From NCBI RefSeq assembly GCF_003116835.1, contig NZ_BFFO01000004.1:117960-181959 (forward strand): 64,000 bases of DNA, in the 5' to 3' direction. The DNA is from Lactococcus termiticola. GTDB lineage: Bacteria; Bacillota; Bacilli; Lactobacillales; Streptococcaceae. The position numbers and the translations under genes are program-made. The notes beneath the pieces were generated by a model that did not search any database, was not told the origin of the DNA, and saw only the letters and a program-made list of their open reading frames with translations. This document shows, piece after piece, positions 24,519 to 34,248 of this stretch (positions are counted from its first letter, which is position 1; each line of letters starts with the position of its first letter).

Positions 24519-25925
24519 ATGGAAGAAAAACAAGAATTTAAGAAGACGCTAGGCTTCTTCCCTGTCCTCGCAATGGTCATGGGGACCGTTATCGGGTCTG
24601 GCGTGTTCTTCAAGGCGGGGACCATTGCTGGCCTCACAGGTAATGCTGGCCTGCACCTGCTCGTCTGGTTGTTGGGTGGTATTCTCTCGCTCGCAGGTGG
24701 TCTGACGGCCGCAGAACTTGCCGCTGCTATCCCTGAAACTGGTGGTCTCATCCGCTATATCGAGCGTGGTTTCGGTAAGGCCTGGGGCTTTGTCACAGGT
24801 TGGGCACAGATGCTCATCAACTACCCTGCACAGATTGCAGCCCTGGCTACCGTCTTTGCGGCTCAGTTCCTCAATCTCTTTGGTCTGAAGGATTCAAATG
24901 GGGTCTTGACCATTGTCGTCGGCCTGATTGCAGCGCTCTCTGTTACCCTGCTGAACTTTATCTCAGCCAAGGTTGCAGGTGGCATCCAGTCTGTGACCCT
25001 CGTGATCAAGCTCATCCCTATCGTCTTAATCATCATTGTTGGTCTCTTGGTGAACCCCCATCCAGTAAGCTTCTCGCTCTTCCCTGTAGCGGTAGGTTCT
25101 GCTGTGGCCAATCATCCGTCGCTGGCTCAGACCATCGGTCTTGGTCTCTTGGCAACCATGTTTGCCTATGACGGCTGGATCTATGTTGGTAACGTTGCCG
25201 GTGAAATGAAGAATCCTAAGAAGGACCTGCCTCGTGCGATCATCTTTGGTTTGATTGCCATCACATTGATCTATGTCTTCATCAATGCTGCCTACATCCG
25301 GACCCTTGGTGTTGACGGCTCAAACGGCCTTCTTGCTAACGCTGGAAACACTTCTATCCTTCCGGGCATGGTTGCCAACAAGCTCTTTGGTGGTGGTGCT
25401 GGTACTCTGATTACCATCGGTATCATGATTTCCGTTTACGGGACCATTAACGGCTACACCATGGCCGGCTCTCGTGCAACCTTCGCCTTTGCTGAAGACA
25501 ACAAGATTGGTTGGCTGAACAAGCTCTCTAAAAATGGTGTCCCTGTCAATGCTGGTATCCTGCAAATCATCATCGCTGTTCTCATGCTCTTGACAACACT
25601 GATTCCTGCCTCTGGTGAATTTGCAGCGGCTGGTGGGGCCTTCGGTCTTTTGACCAACCTCTGTATCTTTGCCAACTGGCTCTTCTACACCATGGTCTTC
25701 ATCGCCGTCTTTGTCCTCCGGAAGAAAGAACCTGATATGGTTCGTCCATACAAAGTACCGCTTTATCCAGTGATTCCAATCATTGCGACACTCGGTGGTG
25801 TCTTTATCCTTGTGATGACACTGACTGGTTCATTCCTTGGCTACCAGCTGCCAGCCATCATCGGCTTGATTGTAGTGATTGTCGGCTTCCCTGTTTACAG
25901 CCTGGTCAATAAGAAAAACAAATAA
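24519..25925 (+). CDS. Amino-acid permease, APC superfamily
   Basis: This 468-residue membrane protein with about twelve hydrophobic segments is of the APC superfamily. The first segment holds VIGSGVFFKAGTIAG, the helix-1 substrate-binding signature. AELAAAIPETGGLIRYIERG follows in segments 2-3, as in the L-amino-acid exchanger (SteT/LAT-like) branch. A strong AAAAAGGAG site precedes the ATG. The substrate cannot be read from sequence. Threonine or serine would suit the neighbouring kbl-tdh and tdcB genes, and all three have cre-like sites. Confidence 0.88.
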   Translation: MEEKQEFKKTLGFFPVLAMVMGTVIGSGVFFKAGTIAGLTGNAGLHLLVWLLGGILSLAGGLTAAELAAAIPETGGLIRYIERGFGKAWGFVTGWAQMLINYPAQIAALATVFAAQFLNLFGLKDSNGVLTIVVGLIAALSVTLLNFISAKVAGGIQSVTLVIKLIPIVLIIIVGLLVNPHPVSFSLFPVAVGSAVANHPSLAQTIGLGLLATMFAYDGWIYVGNVAGEMKNPKKDLPRAIIFGLIAITLIYVFINAAYIRTLGVDGSNGLLANAGNTSILPGMVANKLFGGGAGTLITIGIMISVYGTINGYTMAGSRATFAFAEDNKIGWLNKLSKNGVPVNAGILQIIIAVLMLLTTLIPASGEFAAAGGAFGLLTNLCIFANWLFYTMVFIAVFVLRKKEPDMVRPYKVPLYPVIPIIATLGGVFILVMTLTGSFLGYQLPAIIGLIVVIVGFPVYSLVNKKNK

Positions 25926-25929
25926 TGAG

Positions 25930-25967
25930 AAATAGCGGATAGCCTCAGCGATGCCGCTATTTTTTTG
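25930..25967 (+). terminator. Rho-independent terminator after permease
   Basis: AAATAGCGG and CCGCTATTT pair and a run of seven T follows. Confidence 0.9.
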
Positions 25968-26003
25968 TTAAAATATAGGAAAAGATAAGGAAAAGGTAAA
26001 ACT

Positions 26004-26927
26004 ATGATCATCGGAGTCATCGGAGCCACATCAAATATCGCAGGAAAGGCCTATCTGCCGGTCTATGCGGCCGCCCAAAAAGAGCAGCGCTTTATTCTTT
26101 ACTCAAGAAATTGGGAGAAGGCTGAAGAAGTCCGGAAGAAATATAAATTTGAGTATGCAACCACAGACTTGTCTGCCCTTGAGACGGTGGACCTGGTCAT
26201 GATTCATGCGGCGACGAGCGAGCACTTCGCCCTGGCCAAACGCTATATCGAAGCCGGTGTTCATGTCTATATGGATAAGCCAGTTTCTGAAAATCTAGCT
26301 GAAGTCAAGGCCTTGATGAAATTGGCAGAAGAAAAAGAAGTCCTTTTTGTCATTGGCTTTAATCGGCGATTTGCCCCATTGACCGACCAGCTCAAGAGCC
26401 TGCCAAATAAGAACACCGTCAAGGCGACGAAGAACCTCATGCATCATAAGGGTGACGCCCAATTCCTCCTCTATGATGTTTTCATCCATCCGCTGGATAC
26501 TATGATTTACCTTCTGGATGATGAGATTGAGTCTGTCCAGACTTCTGTGAAGCTGGATGCTGAAGGCAAGCTCAGCCGGGTCAATGTCCTGGTAGATACG
26601 AAGACAGCGACAGGGCTTGCCAGCATGAATCTGGACTCAGGTGCGGTTAACGAGGAATTTATCGTCGAGAGCCCTGATGAGTCCAGAAAGCTGTCAGAGT
26701 TGACCCAGCTGGAGCTGATGACTGGTATTGATAAGAGCGTCAAGGGCATGAACGGCTGGAATCCTGCGACCTATAACCGGGGCTTTGATGACATCTTTAA
26801 GGGCCTGACTGCAGCAGTAGAAAATTACCAGCCAGAGCAGCGGGCTGAACTGCTTGAGGGCTTGAAACAAAAGAACATTCTGACCTCTCACGAAATCATC
26901 GATGAGATTTTGAAGAAAATCAAATAA
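26004..26927 (+). CDS. Gfo/Idh/MocA-family oxidoreductase
   Basis: This 307-residue NAD(P)-dependent oxidoreductase is of the glucose-fructose oxidoreductase family. The N-terminal Rossmann loop is GVIGATSNIAGKAYLP. VYMDKPVSENLAEVK contains the conserved Lys-Pro pair of the active site (residues about 94-96), and IGFNRRFAP follows. The C-terminal alpha/beta domain carries the substrate residues. The substrate is unknown, as sugars, inositols and other polyols are all used in this family. Two small genes follow closely and are probably cotranscribed. Confidence 0.88.
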   Translation: MIIGVIGATSNIAGKAYLPVYAAAQKEQRFILYSRNWEKAEEVRKKYKFEYATTDLSALETVDLVMIHAATSEHFALAKRYIEAGVHVYMDKPVSENLAEVKALMKLAEEKEVLFVIGFNRRFAPLTDQLKSLPNKNTVKATKNLMHHKGDAQFLLYDVFIHPLDTMIYLLDDEIESVQTSVKLDAEGKLSRVNVLVDTKTATGLASMNLDSGAVNEEFIVESPDESRKLSELTQLELMTGIDKSVKGMNGWNPATYNRGFDDIFKGLTAAVENYQPEQRAELLEGLKQKNILTSHEIIDEILKKIK

Positions 26928-26939
26928 AAGGAGAAAAAG

Positions 26940-27266
26940 ATGGCAGAACTATTAATCGTGACAAGTAATGACATCCCAGGCTACAAAATCACAGAGGTCT
27001 ATGGCGAGGTCTTTGGCCTGGCCACCCGTTCCCGCCACATCGGCTCAAACATCGGTCAGGGCCTGAAGACCGTCGTCGGTGGCGAAATCCAGGGCTACAC
27101 CAAGCTCCAGCGTGAAACCCGCGACCATGCGATTGAACGGCTGATCGAAGCGACCGAAGCCAAAGGCGGCAACGCCGTCATTGCCATGCGTTTTGACAGC
27201 TCCACCTTCCAGAACATTGATTCTGTCGCAGCTTATGGGACGGCAGTGAGGATTGAAAAAGGATGA
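26940..27266 (+). CDS. YbjQ-family protein (UPF0145/DUF74)
   Basis: This 108-residue protein shows the YbjQ pattern: IVTSNDIPGYKITEVYGEVFG at the start, then TRSRHIGSNIGQGLKTVVGGE, RDHAIERLIEATEAKGGNAVI and AVRIEKG at the end. The family forms beta-rich pentamers sometimes called heavy-metal-binding, but no function is established. It follows the oxidoreductase by 12 bases. Confidence 0.88.
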   Translation: MAELLIVTSNDIPGYKITEVYGEVFGLATRSRHIGSNIGQGLKTVVGGEIQGYTKLQRETRDHAIERLIEATEAKGGNAVIAMRFDSSTFQNIDSVAAYGTAVRIEKG

Positions 27267-27430
27267 GTAAATTAAAAACTTGGCAACAGTTTGTCTTGAT
27301 TTTTCTCTATTTCTTTGCCTTCAACCGTCTGGCTAAATTTTTTCCAGCCTATAAGTGGTGGATTTTTGGGCTGATGATTATTGGGGTCGTGACCTTCTTA
27401 TTGGTTGCGAGAAATCGGGGAAAGAAATAG
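27263..27430 (+). CDS. 55-residue membrane protein, unknown function
   Basis: A short frame starts at an ATG that overlaps the YbjQ stop codon (ATGA) and has AAAGG six bases upstream. The product has two hydrophobic stretches (residues about 10-20 and 33-49) with aromatic residues between, and ends with the positive tail ARNRGKK. This suggests a small two-helix membrane protein. The tight overlap and ribosome binding site make it likely to be real. Confidence 0.65.
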   Translation: MSKLKTWQQFVLIFLYFFAFNRLAKFFPAYKWWIFGLMIIGVVTFLLVARNRGKK

Positions 27431-27446
27431 GCTTGCTTCATTGATT

Positions 27447-27585
27447 CCGTTTCATTCCAGAAATCCCAGAAAACTGCTGTGAGACACGCAAGCGAAGCTT
27501 CGCTTCCATTGCTAAGTGTCGAGCCAGTTGGTCTCGCCACTTGTCTTTTTCACAGCTGTTTTCCGGGATTTCTTCTATTTCAATC
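27447..27585 (-). repeat. Cloverleaf-type structured repeat, copy A
   Basis: AGAAATCCC...AAAAC...GCTGTGA near the left end pairs with TCACAGC...GTTTT...GGGATTTCT near the right end, forming a long outer stem. Two inner hairpins lie between, including AAGTG/CACTT with CGAG/CTCG. It reads in the minus direction relative to copies B, D and E. It faces copy B about 85 bases away. Confidence 0.75.
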
Positions 27586-27670
27586 TTGCAAATTTTATAT
27601 TAGGACTTTCTCTATTGCTTCAGCGGGAATGTCAGCATTTGATATAGGCGTATACAATTTTTAAGCTACT

Positions 27671-27815
27671 AATGAAGTGGAAGAAATCTGGGCCCAGTGC
27701 TGGTGTAAAAAGGAAGTTTGGGAGACCTTGGGCTTCCAAACTAGCAATGAGACACGGTAGCTGTCTGCTTGCGGCCACACCAGCACTGGGCCCAGATTTC
27801 TGGAACGGAATGAAC
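27671..27815 (+). repeat. Cloverleaf-type structured repeat, copy B
   Basis: A perfect 25-pair outer stem joins AGAAATCTGGGCCCAG... (from 27681) to its inverse ending at 27800. The inner arms are AGTTTGG/CCAAACT and AGACA/TGTCT. Conserved unpaired pieces GAGACC, TAGCAATG and CTTGCGGCC are shared with copies D and E. No protein is encoded. Confidence 0.85.
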
Positions 27816-27829
27816 AAAAAAAGAAGGAT

Positions 27830-28129
27830 CTACTGCCGCCCCTCCATATACTCCTCAAAAGCCTCCCGCAAGGCTTTTTTCCTTATCAGCGCTAGCTTTT
27901 GAGTCTTAGTCAGCTTGTGCTTAAACCACCACTCACACTTCATGGCCAGTTTCTTATCTGGAAAATCCAGACTGTAGAGTAACTCGACAGGTAGCCTCGC
28001 CTTCGTATATTTTGCCCCCTTTCCCTCATTGTGCGTCGTCAATCGGCGGGCCACATCATCCGTGTAGCCGCAATATAACGTATCGTCCGCACAGTGGAGA
28101 ACATAGGTATAGTAAGCTTTTTCAGTCAT
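27830..28129 (-). CDS. GIY-YIG endonuclease-domain protein
   Basis: This 99-residue protein has the GIY-YIG nuclease fold of the YhbQ/UPF0213 type. [21 protein letters not shown] contains the two Tyr-bearing strands, the catalytic Arg lies in [20 protein letters not shown], and a late Glu follows in KCEWWFKH. Single-domain members are common in bacteria and are thought to act in DNA repair, but the exact role is unclear. It is convergent with the repeat region and divergent from the next gene. Confidence 0.92.
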   Translation of the reverse strand: MTEKAYYTYVLHCADDTLYCGYTDDVARRLTTHNEGKGAKYTKARLPVELLYSLDFPDKKLAMKCEWWFKHKLTKTQKLALIRKKALREAFEEYMEGRQ

Positions 28130-28197
28130 TCTAATATTATAGCATTTTTTTAGTTCAATCTTGAGCCCCCTCTTGACAGAGATGATATAATAGAGAA

Positions 28198-28872
28198 ATG
28201 ATTACAGTTTTAAGTATCCTGTCCAGTATTGCGGTGATTGTCTATTCAATCATAACTTACTGGCAGTACCAGCTCTCAAAAAAACAGCATCATAATCTTC
28301 TGGTGATTAGCCAGCTCAACAAGCAAAAAGATGACTTTATCCGTTGGTTTTATGATTATCTTCACATGACTCAGTTGGCCTTGAGGCATTCCATCCAATA
28401 TCATATGGACCTCTTAGAAGAAGCCTATTATGCAGATAAGGATCTGACCAGCGACTTTAATTCAGAGCGACGTCAAGAGCGGATCAGTGAAAATGCCCGC
28501 TTTTATGACCGCTGTATCACCGATATTGACTATCAGATGATTCGCCTGAATTTTGTCATCGATGATCGCTATCCTTATCTTGGCGATGCAAAAAAGAGTA
28601 TTTTGGCCAGCCATGCCTTGCTTGAAAAAGAGTTAAATGGCTTTAGTGACTATATCCATCACGACCTGAAAGAAAAAGTCCGAGCGGCAGAAAGCTATGA
28701 GGCCTTCCGCGAGCTCATGGCAGAGGCCAGAGAGAATGCGCGCGAGACCCGGGCGAGGATTGATGCCTGCAATCGTGAGATGGGCAAGGGAGTGCGGGAT
28801 GACATTCACCTGCTGGAAGATCAAATCCTGAAGCATGTCGGGAAAAAGATTACAATGAAGCTCGATAATTAA
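28198..28872 (+). CDS. Membrane-anchored protein of unknown function
   Basis: I do not recognise this 224-residue protein. An N-terminal membrane segment (residues about 2-22) is followed by a long, charged, helical cytoplasmic part rich in Asp, Glu, Arg and Tyr, including [20 protein letters not shown] and a C-terminal [20 protein letters not shown] ends only six bases before the ATG, so the predicted transcript would begin at or next to the start codon, and no clear ribosome binding site is seen. Either it is leaderless or the true start is elsewhere. Confidence 0.75.
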   Translation: MITVLSILSSIAVIVYSIITYWQYQLSKKQHHNLLVISQLNKQKDDFIRWFYDYLHMTQLALRHSIQYHMDLLEEAYYADKDLTSDFNSERRQERISENARFYDRCITDIDYQMIRLNFVIDDRYPYLGDAKKSILASHALLEKELNGFSDYIHHDLKEKVRAAESYEAFRELMAEARENARETRARIDACNREMGKGVRDDIHLLEDQILKHVGKKITMKLDN

Positions 28873-28926
28873 TGATGTCAACGACTATTTTTATTGGATC
28901 TATAACATTAGTCAGCTGCTTAAGGT

Positions 28927-29015
28927 GGAAAGCTTCGCTTTCCTTATTTGCAACCTCACTCGCGAGGTCTAGGGCTTCAATGCTTCCTTTGGTCGCATTG
29001 CTTTCCAAGACCTCG
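28927..29015. other. Structured leader region before uvrA
   Basis: There is a tight hairpin GGAAAGC/GCTTTCC at 28927-28943. A larger inverted repeat CGAGGTCT (28963-28970) with AGACCTCG (29008-29015) encloses AATGC/GCATT. An alternative short pairing CCTC/GAGG (28953-28967) competes with the larger stem. No coding sequence is convincing here. Confidence 0.5.
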
Positions 29016-29058
29016 GCAGAGCAACAAACTTAACAATAACAGAAAAGAAGAATTAAAA

Positions 29059-31875
29059 ATGCCACAAAATAAAATTGTGATACACGGTGCTCGTGAGCAC
29101 AACCTTAAGAATATTGACGTAGAAATTCCCCGCGACAAACTCGTTGTCGTCACAGGTGTTTCTGGCTCAGGAAAATCAAGTCTGGCCTTTGAAACCCTCT
29201 ATGCTGAAGGTCAACGGCGTTACGTAGAAAGTCTTTCGGCTTATGCGCGTCAATTCCTCGGCAATATGGATAAGCCAGACGTTGACAGTATTGACGGTTT
29301 GTCACCTGCCATTTCTATTGACCAGAAAACAACGAGTAAAAATCCGCGTTCAACGGTTGGAACAGTGACCGAAATCAACGACTATCTTCGTTTGCTCTAT
29401 GCCCGTGTTGGGACGCCTTACTGTATCAATGGTCACGGCAAGATTTCTGCTCAGTCTCCTGAAGAGATTGTTAACCAAATTTTAGAATTGCCAGAGCGGA
29501 CCCGTCTGCAAATTTTGGCGCCGATTGTCCGTGCTAAAAAAGGGACGCATGCTAAGACTTTGGAAAAGGTCCAAAAAGACGGCTATGTGCGTGTCCGTAT
29601 TGACGGTGAAGTCGTTGATGTGACGGAAGCCCCTGAGCTTGATAAGAATAAAAAGCATGATATCGAAGTCGTGATTGACCGTATTGTTGTCAAGGAAGGC
29701 ATTCGCTCCCGTCTTTTCGACTCTGTCGAAGCTGCCCTTCATCAGTCTGAAGGCTATGTGATTATTGACACGATGGATGGCAATGAACTCTTGTTCAGCG
29801 AGTTTTATGCCTGTCCTGTCTGCGGCTTTACGGTGCCAGAATTAGAGCCCCGTCTCTTTTCATTTAACGCACCATTTGGTTCATGTCCTGACTGTGACGG
29901 CCTGGGTATGCGGCTTGAGGCAGATGAAGACCTCTTGATTCCTGATAAGTCTAAGACCTTGAACGAAGGGGCGATTGTCTATTGGTATGGGAAGTCTTCG
30001 ACCTATTATCCTGCTCTGTTAGAGCAATTCTGCACGCAATTTAATATTGACAGGGACACGCCCTGGGAGAAGATGAAGACAAAAGACCAGGACTTAATTC
30101 TCAATGGTTCTGGCAATAAGACCTTCCACTTTTATCATGAGGGTGATTTTGGCCTGCGCGACCAGGACATGCCTTTTGTTGGTGTCATTCCAAACCTTTG
30201 GCGCCGCTATAAATCTGGTATGACAGAGTCTGCGCGTGAAATGGCACGTTCTTACATGACAGAATTGCCTTGCGGGACTTGTCATGGTGACCGTCTGAAC
30301 AGCCAAGCTTTGTCTGTAAAAGTTGGCGAGAAAAATATTGCTGAGTTTTCTAAGCTGGCCTTGAGCGATAGCCTGGATTATGCGAATAACTTAAATTTGA
30401 CAGAGCAAGAAGAAATGATTGCCAGACCTATCTTGAAAGAAATCGCTGACCGATTGACCTTCTTGAAAAATGTCGGTCTCGACTATCTCAGCTTGTCACG
30501 TTCTGCTGGGACCCTTTCAGGTGGTGAATCACAACGTATCCGCCTCGCCACGCAAATCGGTTCAAACTTGTCTGGTGTGCTCTATATCTTGGACGAACCC
30601 TCTATTGGACTCCACCAACGCGATAATGACCGTCTGATTGAAAGTTTGCAAAAAATGCGTGACCTCGGCAATACGCTGGTCGTCGTTGAGCATGATGAAG
30701 ATACGATGATGGCTGCGGATTACTTGATTGACATCGGTCCCGGTGCTGGCGACCTTGGTGGTGAAGTCATCGCTGCTGGAACGCCTCAACAAGTTTTGAA
30801 AAATAAAAAGTCTTTGACAGGACAATATTTGTCAGGGAAGAAGTCAATTCCTGTGCCTGAAAAACGTCGCAAGATTGACAAAAAGCATCAAGTGAAAATC
30901 ACAGGTGCTGCTGAAAACAATCTGCAAAACTTGTCAGCTAGCTTCCCACTCGGTGTGATGACTGCTGTGACTGGCGTTTCTGGTTCTGGAAAGTCAACGC
31001 TGGTCAACAGCATTCTTAAAAAGGCACTGGCACAAAAGCTGAACCACAATACGGAAAAACCAGGCAAGCACAAGTCGATCACTGGTTTTGAAGGTATTGA
31101 GCGTTTGATTGACATTGACCAAAGTCCGATTGGGCGTACTCCTCGCTCAAATCCAGCGACTTATACAAGCGTTTTTGACGATATACGGGATCTTTTTGCT
31201 TCGACAAATGAAGCGAAAATCCGTGGTTACAAGAAAGGACGTTTCTCATTTAATGTCAAGGGCGGGCGCTGTGAAGCTTGTTCGGGCGACGGGATTATCA
31301 AGATTGAGATGCACTTCTTGCCAGATGTTTATGTGCCTTGTGAAGTTTGTCATGGTCGTCGCTATAACTCTGAAACCCTTGAAGTTCATTATAAAGGGAA
31401 AAATATTTCAGAGGTCTTGGACATGCGTGTTTCAGATGCTTTGGAGTTCTTCCGCCATATTCCTAAAATTGAGCGAAAACTTCAAACCATCGTTGATGTC
31501 GGCCTGGGCTATGTGACCCTTGGACAGCCTGCGACGACCCTTTCAGGTGGGGAGGCTCAGCGGATGAAGCTGGCCAGCGAGCTCCAGAAACGCAGTAATG
31601 GCAAGTCCTTCTATATCTTGGATGAGCCGACGACTGGTCTTCACTCTGAAGACATTGCGACCTTGTTGAAGGTCCTGGAACGTCTCGTAGACCAAGGCAA
31701 TACGATTGTTGTCATTGAGCATAATTTGGATGTGATTAAAACGGCAGACTATATCATTGATCTCGGTCCTGAAGGTGGTGCTGGTGGCGGGACGATTCTT
31801 GCAACTGGTACACCTGAGGATGTGGCCAAGGTAGAAGCTTCCTATACCGGACAATACCTGAAGAAAAAGTTATAA
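29059..31875 (+). CDS. uvrA: Excinuclease ABC subunit A (UvrA)
   Basis: This 938-residue damage-sensing ATPase of nucleotide excision repair carries two ABC modules and zinc fingers. The first Walker A is [20 protein letters not shown] (residues about 30-49). The zinc-binding CPVCGF and CPDC pairs and the CGTCHG site lie in the first half. The signature [12 protein letters not shown] and a second Walker [11 protein letters not shown] follow, then [11 protein letters not shown] with [10 protein letters not shown], and a second signature [13 protein letters not shown] start at the ATG at 29059 with AAGAAG upstream. The longer open frame from 28948 reads through the structured leader and is not protein-like. 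Confidence 0.97.
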   Translation: MPQNKIVIHGAREHNLKNIDVEIPRDKLVVVTGVSGSGKSSLAFETLYAEGQRRYVESLSAYARQFLGNMDKPDVDSIDGLSPAISIDQKTTSKNPRSTVGTVTEINDYLRLLYARVGTPYCINGHGKISAQSPEEIVNQILELPERTRLQILAPIVRAKKGTHAKTLEKVQKDGYVRVRIDGEVVDVTEAPELDKNKKHDIEVVIDRIVVKEGIRSRLFDSVEAALHQSEGYVIIDTMDGNELLFSEFYACPVCGFTVPELEPRLFSFNAPFGSCPDCDGLGMRLEADEDLLIPDKSKTLNEGAIVYWYGKSSTYYPALLEQFCTQFNIDRDTPWEKMKTKDQDLILNGSGNKTFHFYHEGDFGLRDQDMPFVGVIPNLWRRYKSGMTESAREMARSYMTELPCGTCHGDRLNSQALSVKVGEKNIAEFSKLALSDSLDYANNLNLTEQEEMIARPILKEIADRLTFLKNVGLDYLSLSRSAGTLSGGESQRIRLATQIGSNLSGVLYILDEPSIGLHQRDNDRLIESLQKMRDLGNTLVVVEHDEDTMMAADYLIDIGPGAGDLGGEVIAAGTPQQVLKNKKSLTGQYLSGKKSIPVPEKRRKIDKKHQVKITGAAENNLQNLSASFPLGVMTAVTGVSGSGKSTLVNSILKKALAQKLNHNTEKPGKHKSITGFEGIERLIDIDQSPIGRTPRSNPATYTSVFDDIRDLFASTNEAKIRGYKKGRFSFNVKGGRCEACSGDGIIKIEMHFLPDVYVPCEVCHGRRYNSETLEVHYKGKNISEVLDMRVSDALEFFRHIPKIERKLQTIVDVGLGYVTLGQPATTLSGGEAQRMKLASELQKRSNGKSFYILDEPTTGLHSEDIATLLKVLERLVDQGNTIVVIEHNLDVIKTADYIIDLGPEGGAGGGTILATGTPEDVAKVEASYTGQYLKKKL

Positions 31876-31881
31876 AAGCAT

Positions 31882-31912
31882 AAGAGTGAGGCTGAGCCTT
31901 ACTCTTTTTCTT
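31882..31912 (+). terminator. Rho-independent terminator after uvrA
   Basis: AGAGTGAGGC and GCCTTACTCT pair, with one G-T, followed by a T-rich tail. Confidence 0.88.
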
Positions 31913-31920
31913 ATATTGGC

Positions 31921-31948
31921 TTGAATTATCAGAAAAATATGTTACAAT
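31921..31948 (+). promoter_or_regulatory. Promoter of serCAB
   Basis: TTGAAT and TACAAT are separated by 16 bases, about 24 bases before the serC ATG. Confidence 0.55.
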
Positions 31949-31971
31949 ATACAAAAATGTGAGGTGTACTG

Positions 31972-33072
31972 ATGGTCTATAATTTTGCTGCAGGGCCTGC
32001 TGTCCTGCCCCAAGAAGTCTTGAAAAAAGCCCAGGCGGAGCTTCTGAACTATGCTGGTTCAGGCATGTCGGTCATGGAGCTGAGCCACCGGGGAGCTGAG
32101 TTTTCGATGATTTTAGAGCAGGCTGAAGCCAATCTCAGAGACTTGATGAGGATTCCAGACGATTATAAGGTCCTCTTTCTTCAAGGCGGGGCCTCGCTCC
32201 AGTTTTCTATGCTAGCGATGAATCTGGTGCTTGGGAAGAAGGCCTATTATCTCGTCTCTGGCTCCTTTGGCAAGAAGGCGTATTCTGAAGCTGTTAAACT
32301 TTCTAAGACATTAAATTTTGAGCCTATTTTACTTGCTTCTAGTGAGGATGAGCATTTTGCAGAGCTTGCAAAGTTTGAGCCGCTGATGATTGACCCAGAG
32401 GCCTCCTATGTGCACGTCACGATGAACAATACCATTGAGGGCACGACGATTTATGAACTGCCTGAGACGAATGGCGTTCCCTTGGTGGCGGATATGAGCT
32501 CTGATATTTTAGCTGTCGACTATGATGTCAGTCGCTTTGCTTTGATTTATGCGGGTGCCCAAAAGAATATGGGACCGGCTGGGATGACGGTCGTCATTGT
32601 GAGAGAGGATTTTCTGCCTCAGGATGAGGTTCTTTCTTCAATGTTAGATTACCGGATTTTGGCGGAGCATCAGTCGCTTTACAATACACCACCGGCCTTT
32701 AGCATTTACATGTCTGGTCTCGTCTTTGAATGGGCCAAGGCAGAAGGAGGTGTCAAGGCCCTAGAGGCCAGGAATTGTGAAAAAGCCAGACTATTATATG
32801 ATACTATTGACGCTAGTTCCTTTTATAATAATCCAGTAAAATTTAAGGCTGAACGCTCTATCTGCAATGTCCCCTTTAGAACACCAACAGCAGAGCTAGA
32901 CACCGCCTTTATCAAAGAGGCAGAAGTGGCTGGCTTCAAGAATCTAGCCGGCCACCGCTCTGTCGGAGGCATGCGGGCAAGTATCTACAATGCCTTTCCC
33001 AAAGAGGGGGTTGAGGCACTGGTCGACTTCATGAAAGCTTTTGAGGAAAAACATCATGACTTATCAGATTAA
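31972..33072 (+). CDS. serC: Phosphoserine aminotransferase
   Basis: This 366-residue PLP enzyme is the second step of serine synthesis, transferring an amino group from glutamate to 3-phosphohydroxypyruvate. It opens with the family signature [14 protein letters not shown], then ELSHRGAEF, and has the PLP lysine Lys198 in [10 protein letters not shown]. The C-terminal [20 protein letters not shown] is also diagnostic. The gene overlaps serA by 17 bases, and serB follows, so all three serine synthesis steps are encoded together. Confidence 0.96.
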   Translation: MVYNFAAGPAVLPQEVLKKAQAELLNYAGSGMSVMELSHRGAEFSMILEQAEANLRDLMRIPDDYKVLFLQGGASLQFSMLAMNLVLGKKAYYLVSGSFGKKAYSEAVKLSKTLNFEPILLASSEDEHFAELAKFEPLMIDPEASYVHVTMNNTIEGTTIYELPETNGVPLVADMSSDILAVDYDVSRFALIYAGAQKNMGPAGMTVVIVREDFLPQDEVLSSMLDYRILAEHQSLYNTPPAFSIYMSGLVFEWAKAEGGVKALEARNCEKARLLYDTIDASSFYNNPVKFKAERSICNVPFRTPTAELDTAFIKEAEVAGFKNLAGHRSVGGMRASIYNAFPKEGVEALVDFMKAFEEKHHDLSD

Positions 33073-34246
33073 AACGATTGGAAATAACATTGATCAGGAG
33101 GGTCTCCGCTCTTTTGGCGAGGCTTTTGAAATTGACAAGGTCGCTGAAGAAGAAGCCCAGGCCTTTATCTGCCGGACTCAGGACTTTCACGGCTATGACT
33201 GGTCGGACGAGCTATTGGCTATCGGCCGGGCTGGTGCAGGCTTCAACAACATCCCCATCGAGGATTGTGCCAGCCGGGGGATTGTGGTCTTTAATGCCCC
33301 TGGAGGCAATGCTAATGCGGTCAAAGAGCTGGTCCTTGCCATGATGATTTTTGGCAGTCGAAAGCTAAAACCGGCCAACAAGTGGCTCTCCCAGCAGTTG
33401 GGATCTGATCAGGCCATTGACCTAGCGGTCGAAGATGGCAAGAAGGCCTTTAACGGTCGTGAAATTGCAGGTAAAACTTTAGGAATCATCGGCCTGGGCA
33501 ATATTGGCTCAAGAATTGCCAATGATGCCCTGCAGCTCGGCATGAAGGTGGTCGGCTATGATCCCTTTATCGCTGTTGAGCGTGCCTGGGAGATTTCCCA
33601 CCGGGTCAAGCGGGTCGACGAGATCTCTGAAATCTTTGAAGCGGCCGACTATATCACGATTCACACGCCATTGACAGCCGAAACACGAGGGCTTTATTCG
33701 GCAGAAAATTTTAAGAAGATGAAAGAAGGCGTGGTCCTGCTCAATTTTGCCCGGGATGAGATGGTCGTGAAAGAAGATCTCTTAGACTATATTGAAAAAG
33801 GCAAAATTTCTTACTTTGCGACGGACTTTGGCTCAGAGACTTATTATCATAATGAGAAAATATTTGTAAGCCCCCATCTGGGAGGCTCGACAGAAGAGGC
33901 CAGCCTCAACTGTACCCGGATGGTGGCCGATTCTATCAGCAGCTATCTCAAGACTGGCGAGATTATTAACGCTGTGAACTTCCCCCGTGTGATTCAGGCC
34001 CTGAGAACACCCTACCGGATTACCATCATCAATAAGAACGTCCCCAATGTCGTCGCCAGCATCAGCCAGGCGGTCTCAGAGGAAGATATTAATATTGACA
34101 ATATTATTAACCGGGCGAGCGGAGAATTTGCATATACACTTTTAGACTTAGACGAGCAGGATGAGGGTAAACTCAAAGAGTTGGTCCAGCGTTTTGAGGC
34201 TGAGGAAAATATTATTCGGGTCCGCCTTATCAAGAAAGAAGGCTGA
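33056..34246 (+). CDS. serA: D-3-phosphoglycerate dehydrogenase
   Basis: This 396-residue NAD enzyme catalyses the first step of serine synthesis. I choose the ATG at 33056 with GAGGAAA six bases upstream, rather than the in-frame TTG at 33041. The NAD loop is [15 protein letters not shown] (residues about 147-161). The catalytic His sits in [11 protein letters not shown]-terminal ACT domain (residues about 322-396, [20 protein letters not shown]) probably senses serine. It lies between serC and serB. Confidence 0.95.
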   Translation: MTYQIKTIGNNIDQEGLRSFGEAFEIDKVAEEEAQAFICRTQDFHGYDWSDELLAIGRAGAGFNNIPIEDCASRGIVVFNAPGGNANAVKELVLAMMIFGSRKLKPANKWLSQQLGSDQAIDLAVEDGKKAFNGREIAGKTLGIIGLGNIGSRIANDALQLGMKVVGYDPFIAVERAWEISHRVKRVDEISEIFEAADYITIHTPLTAETRGLYSAENFKKMKEGVVLLNFARDEMVVKEDLLDYIEKGKISYFATDFGSETYYHNEKIFVSPHLGGSTEEASLNCTRMVADSISSYLKTGEIINAVNFPRVIQALRTPYRITIINKNVPNVVASISQAVSEEDINIDNIINRASGEFAYTLLDLDEQDEGKLKELVQRFEAEENIIRVRLIKKEG

Positions 34247-34248
34247 GC

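Noticed and set aside
27447..27815. Retron or CRISPR-like array
   Set aside because: The repeats have hairpins, but there is no reverse transcriptase nearby, no msr/msd layout, and no regularly spaced short repeats with spacers.
28948..29058. N-terminal extension of UvrA
   Set aside because: It runs through the hairpin-rich leader and has no similarity to UvrA starts. The ATG at 29059 gives the normal beginning.
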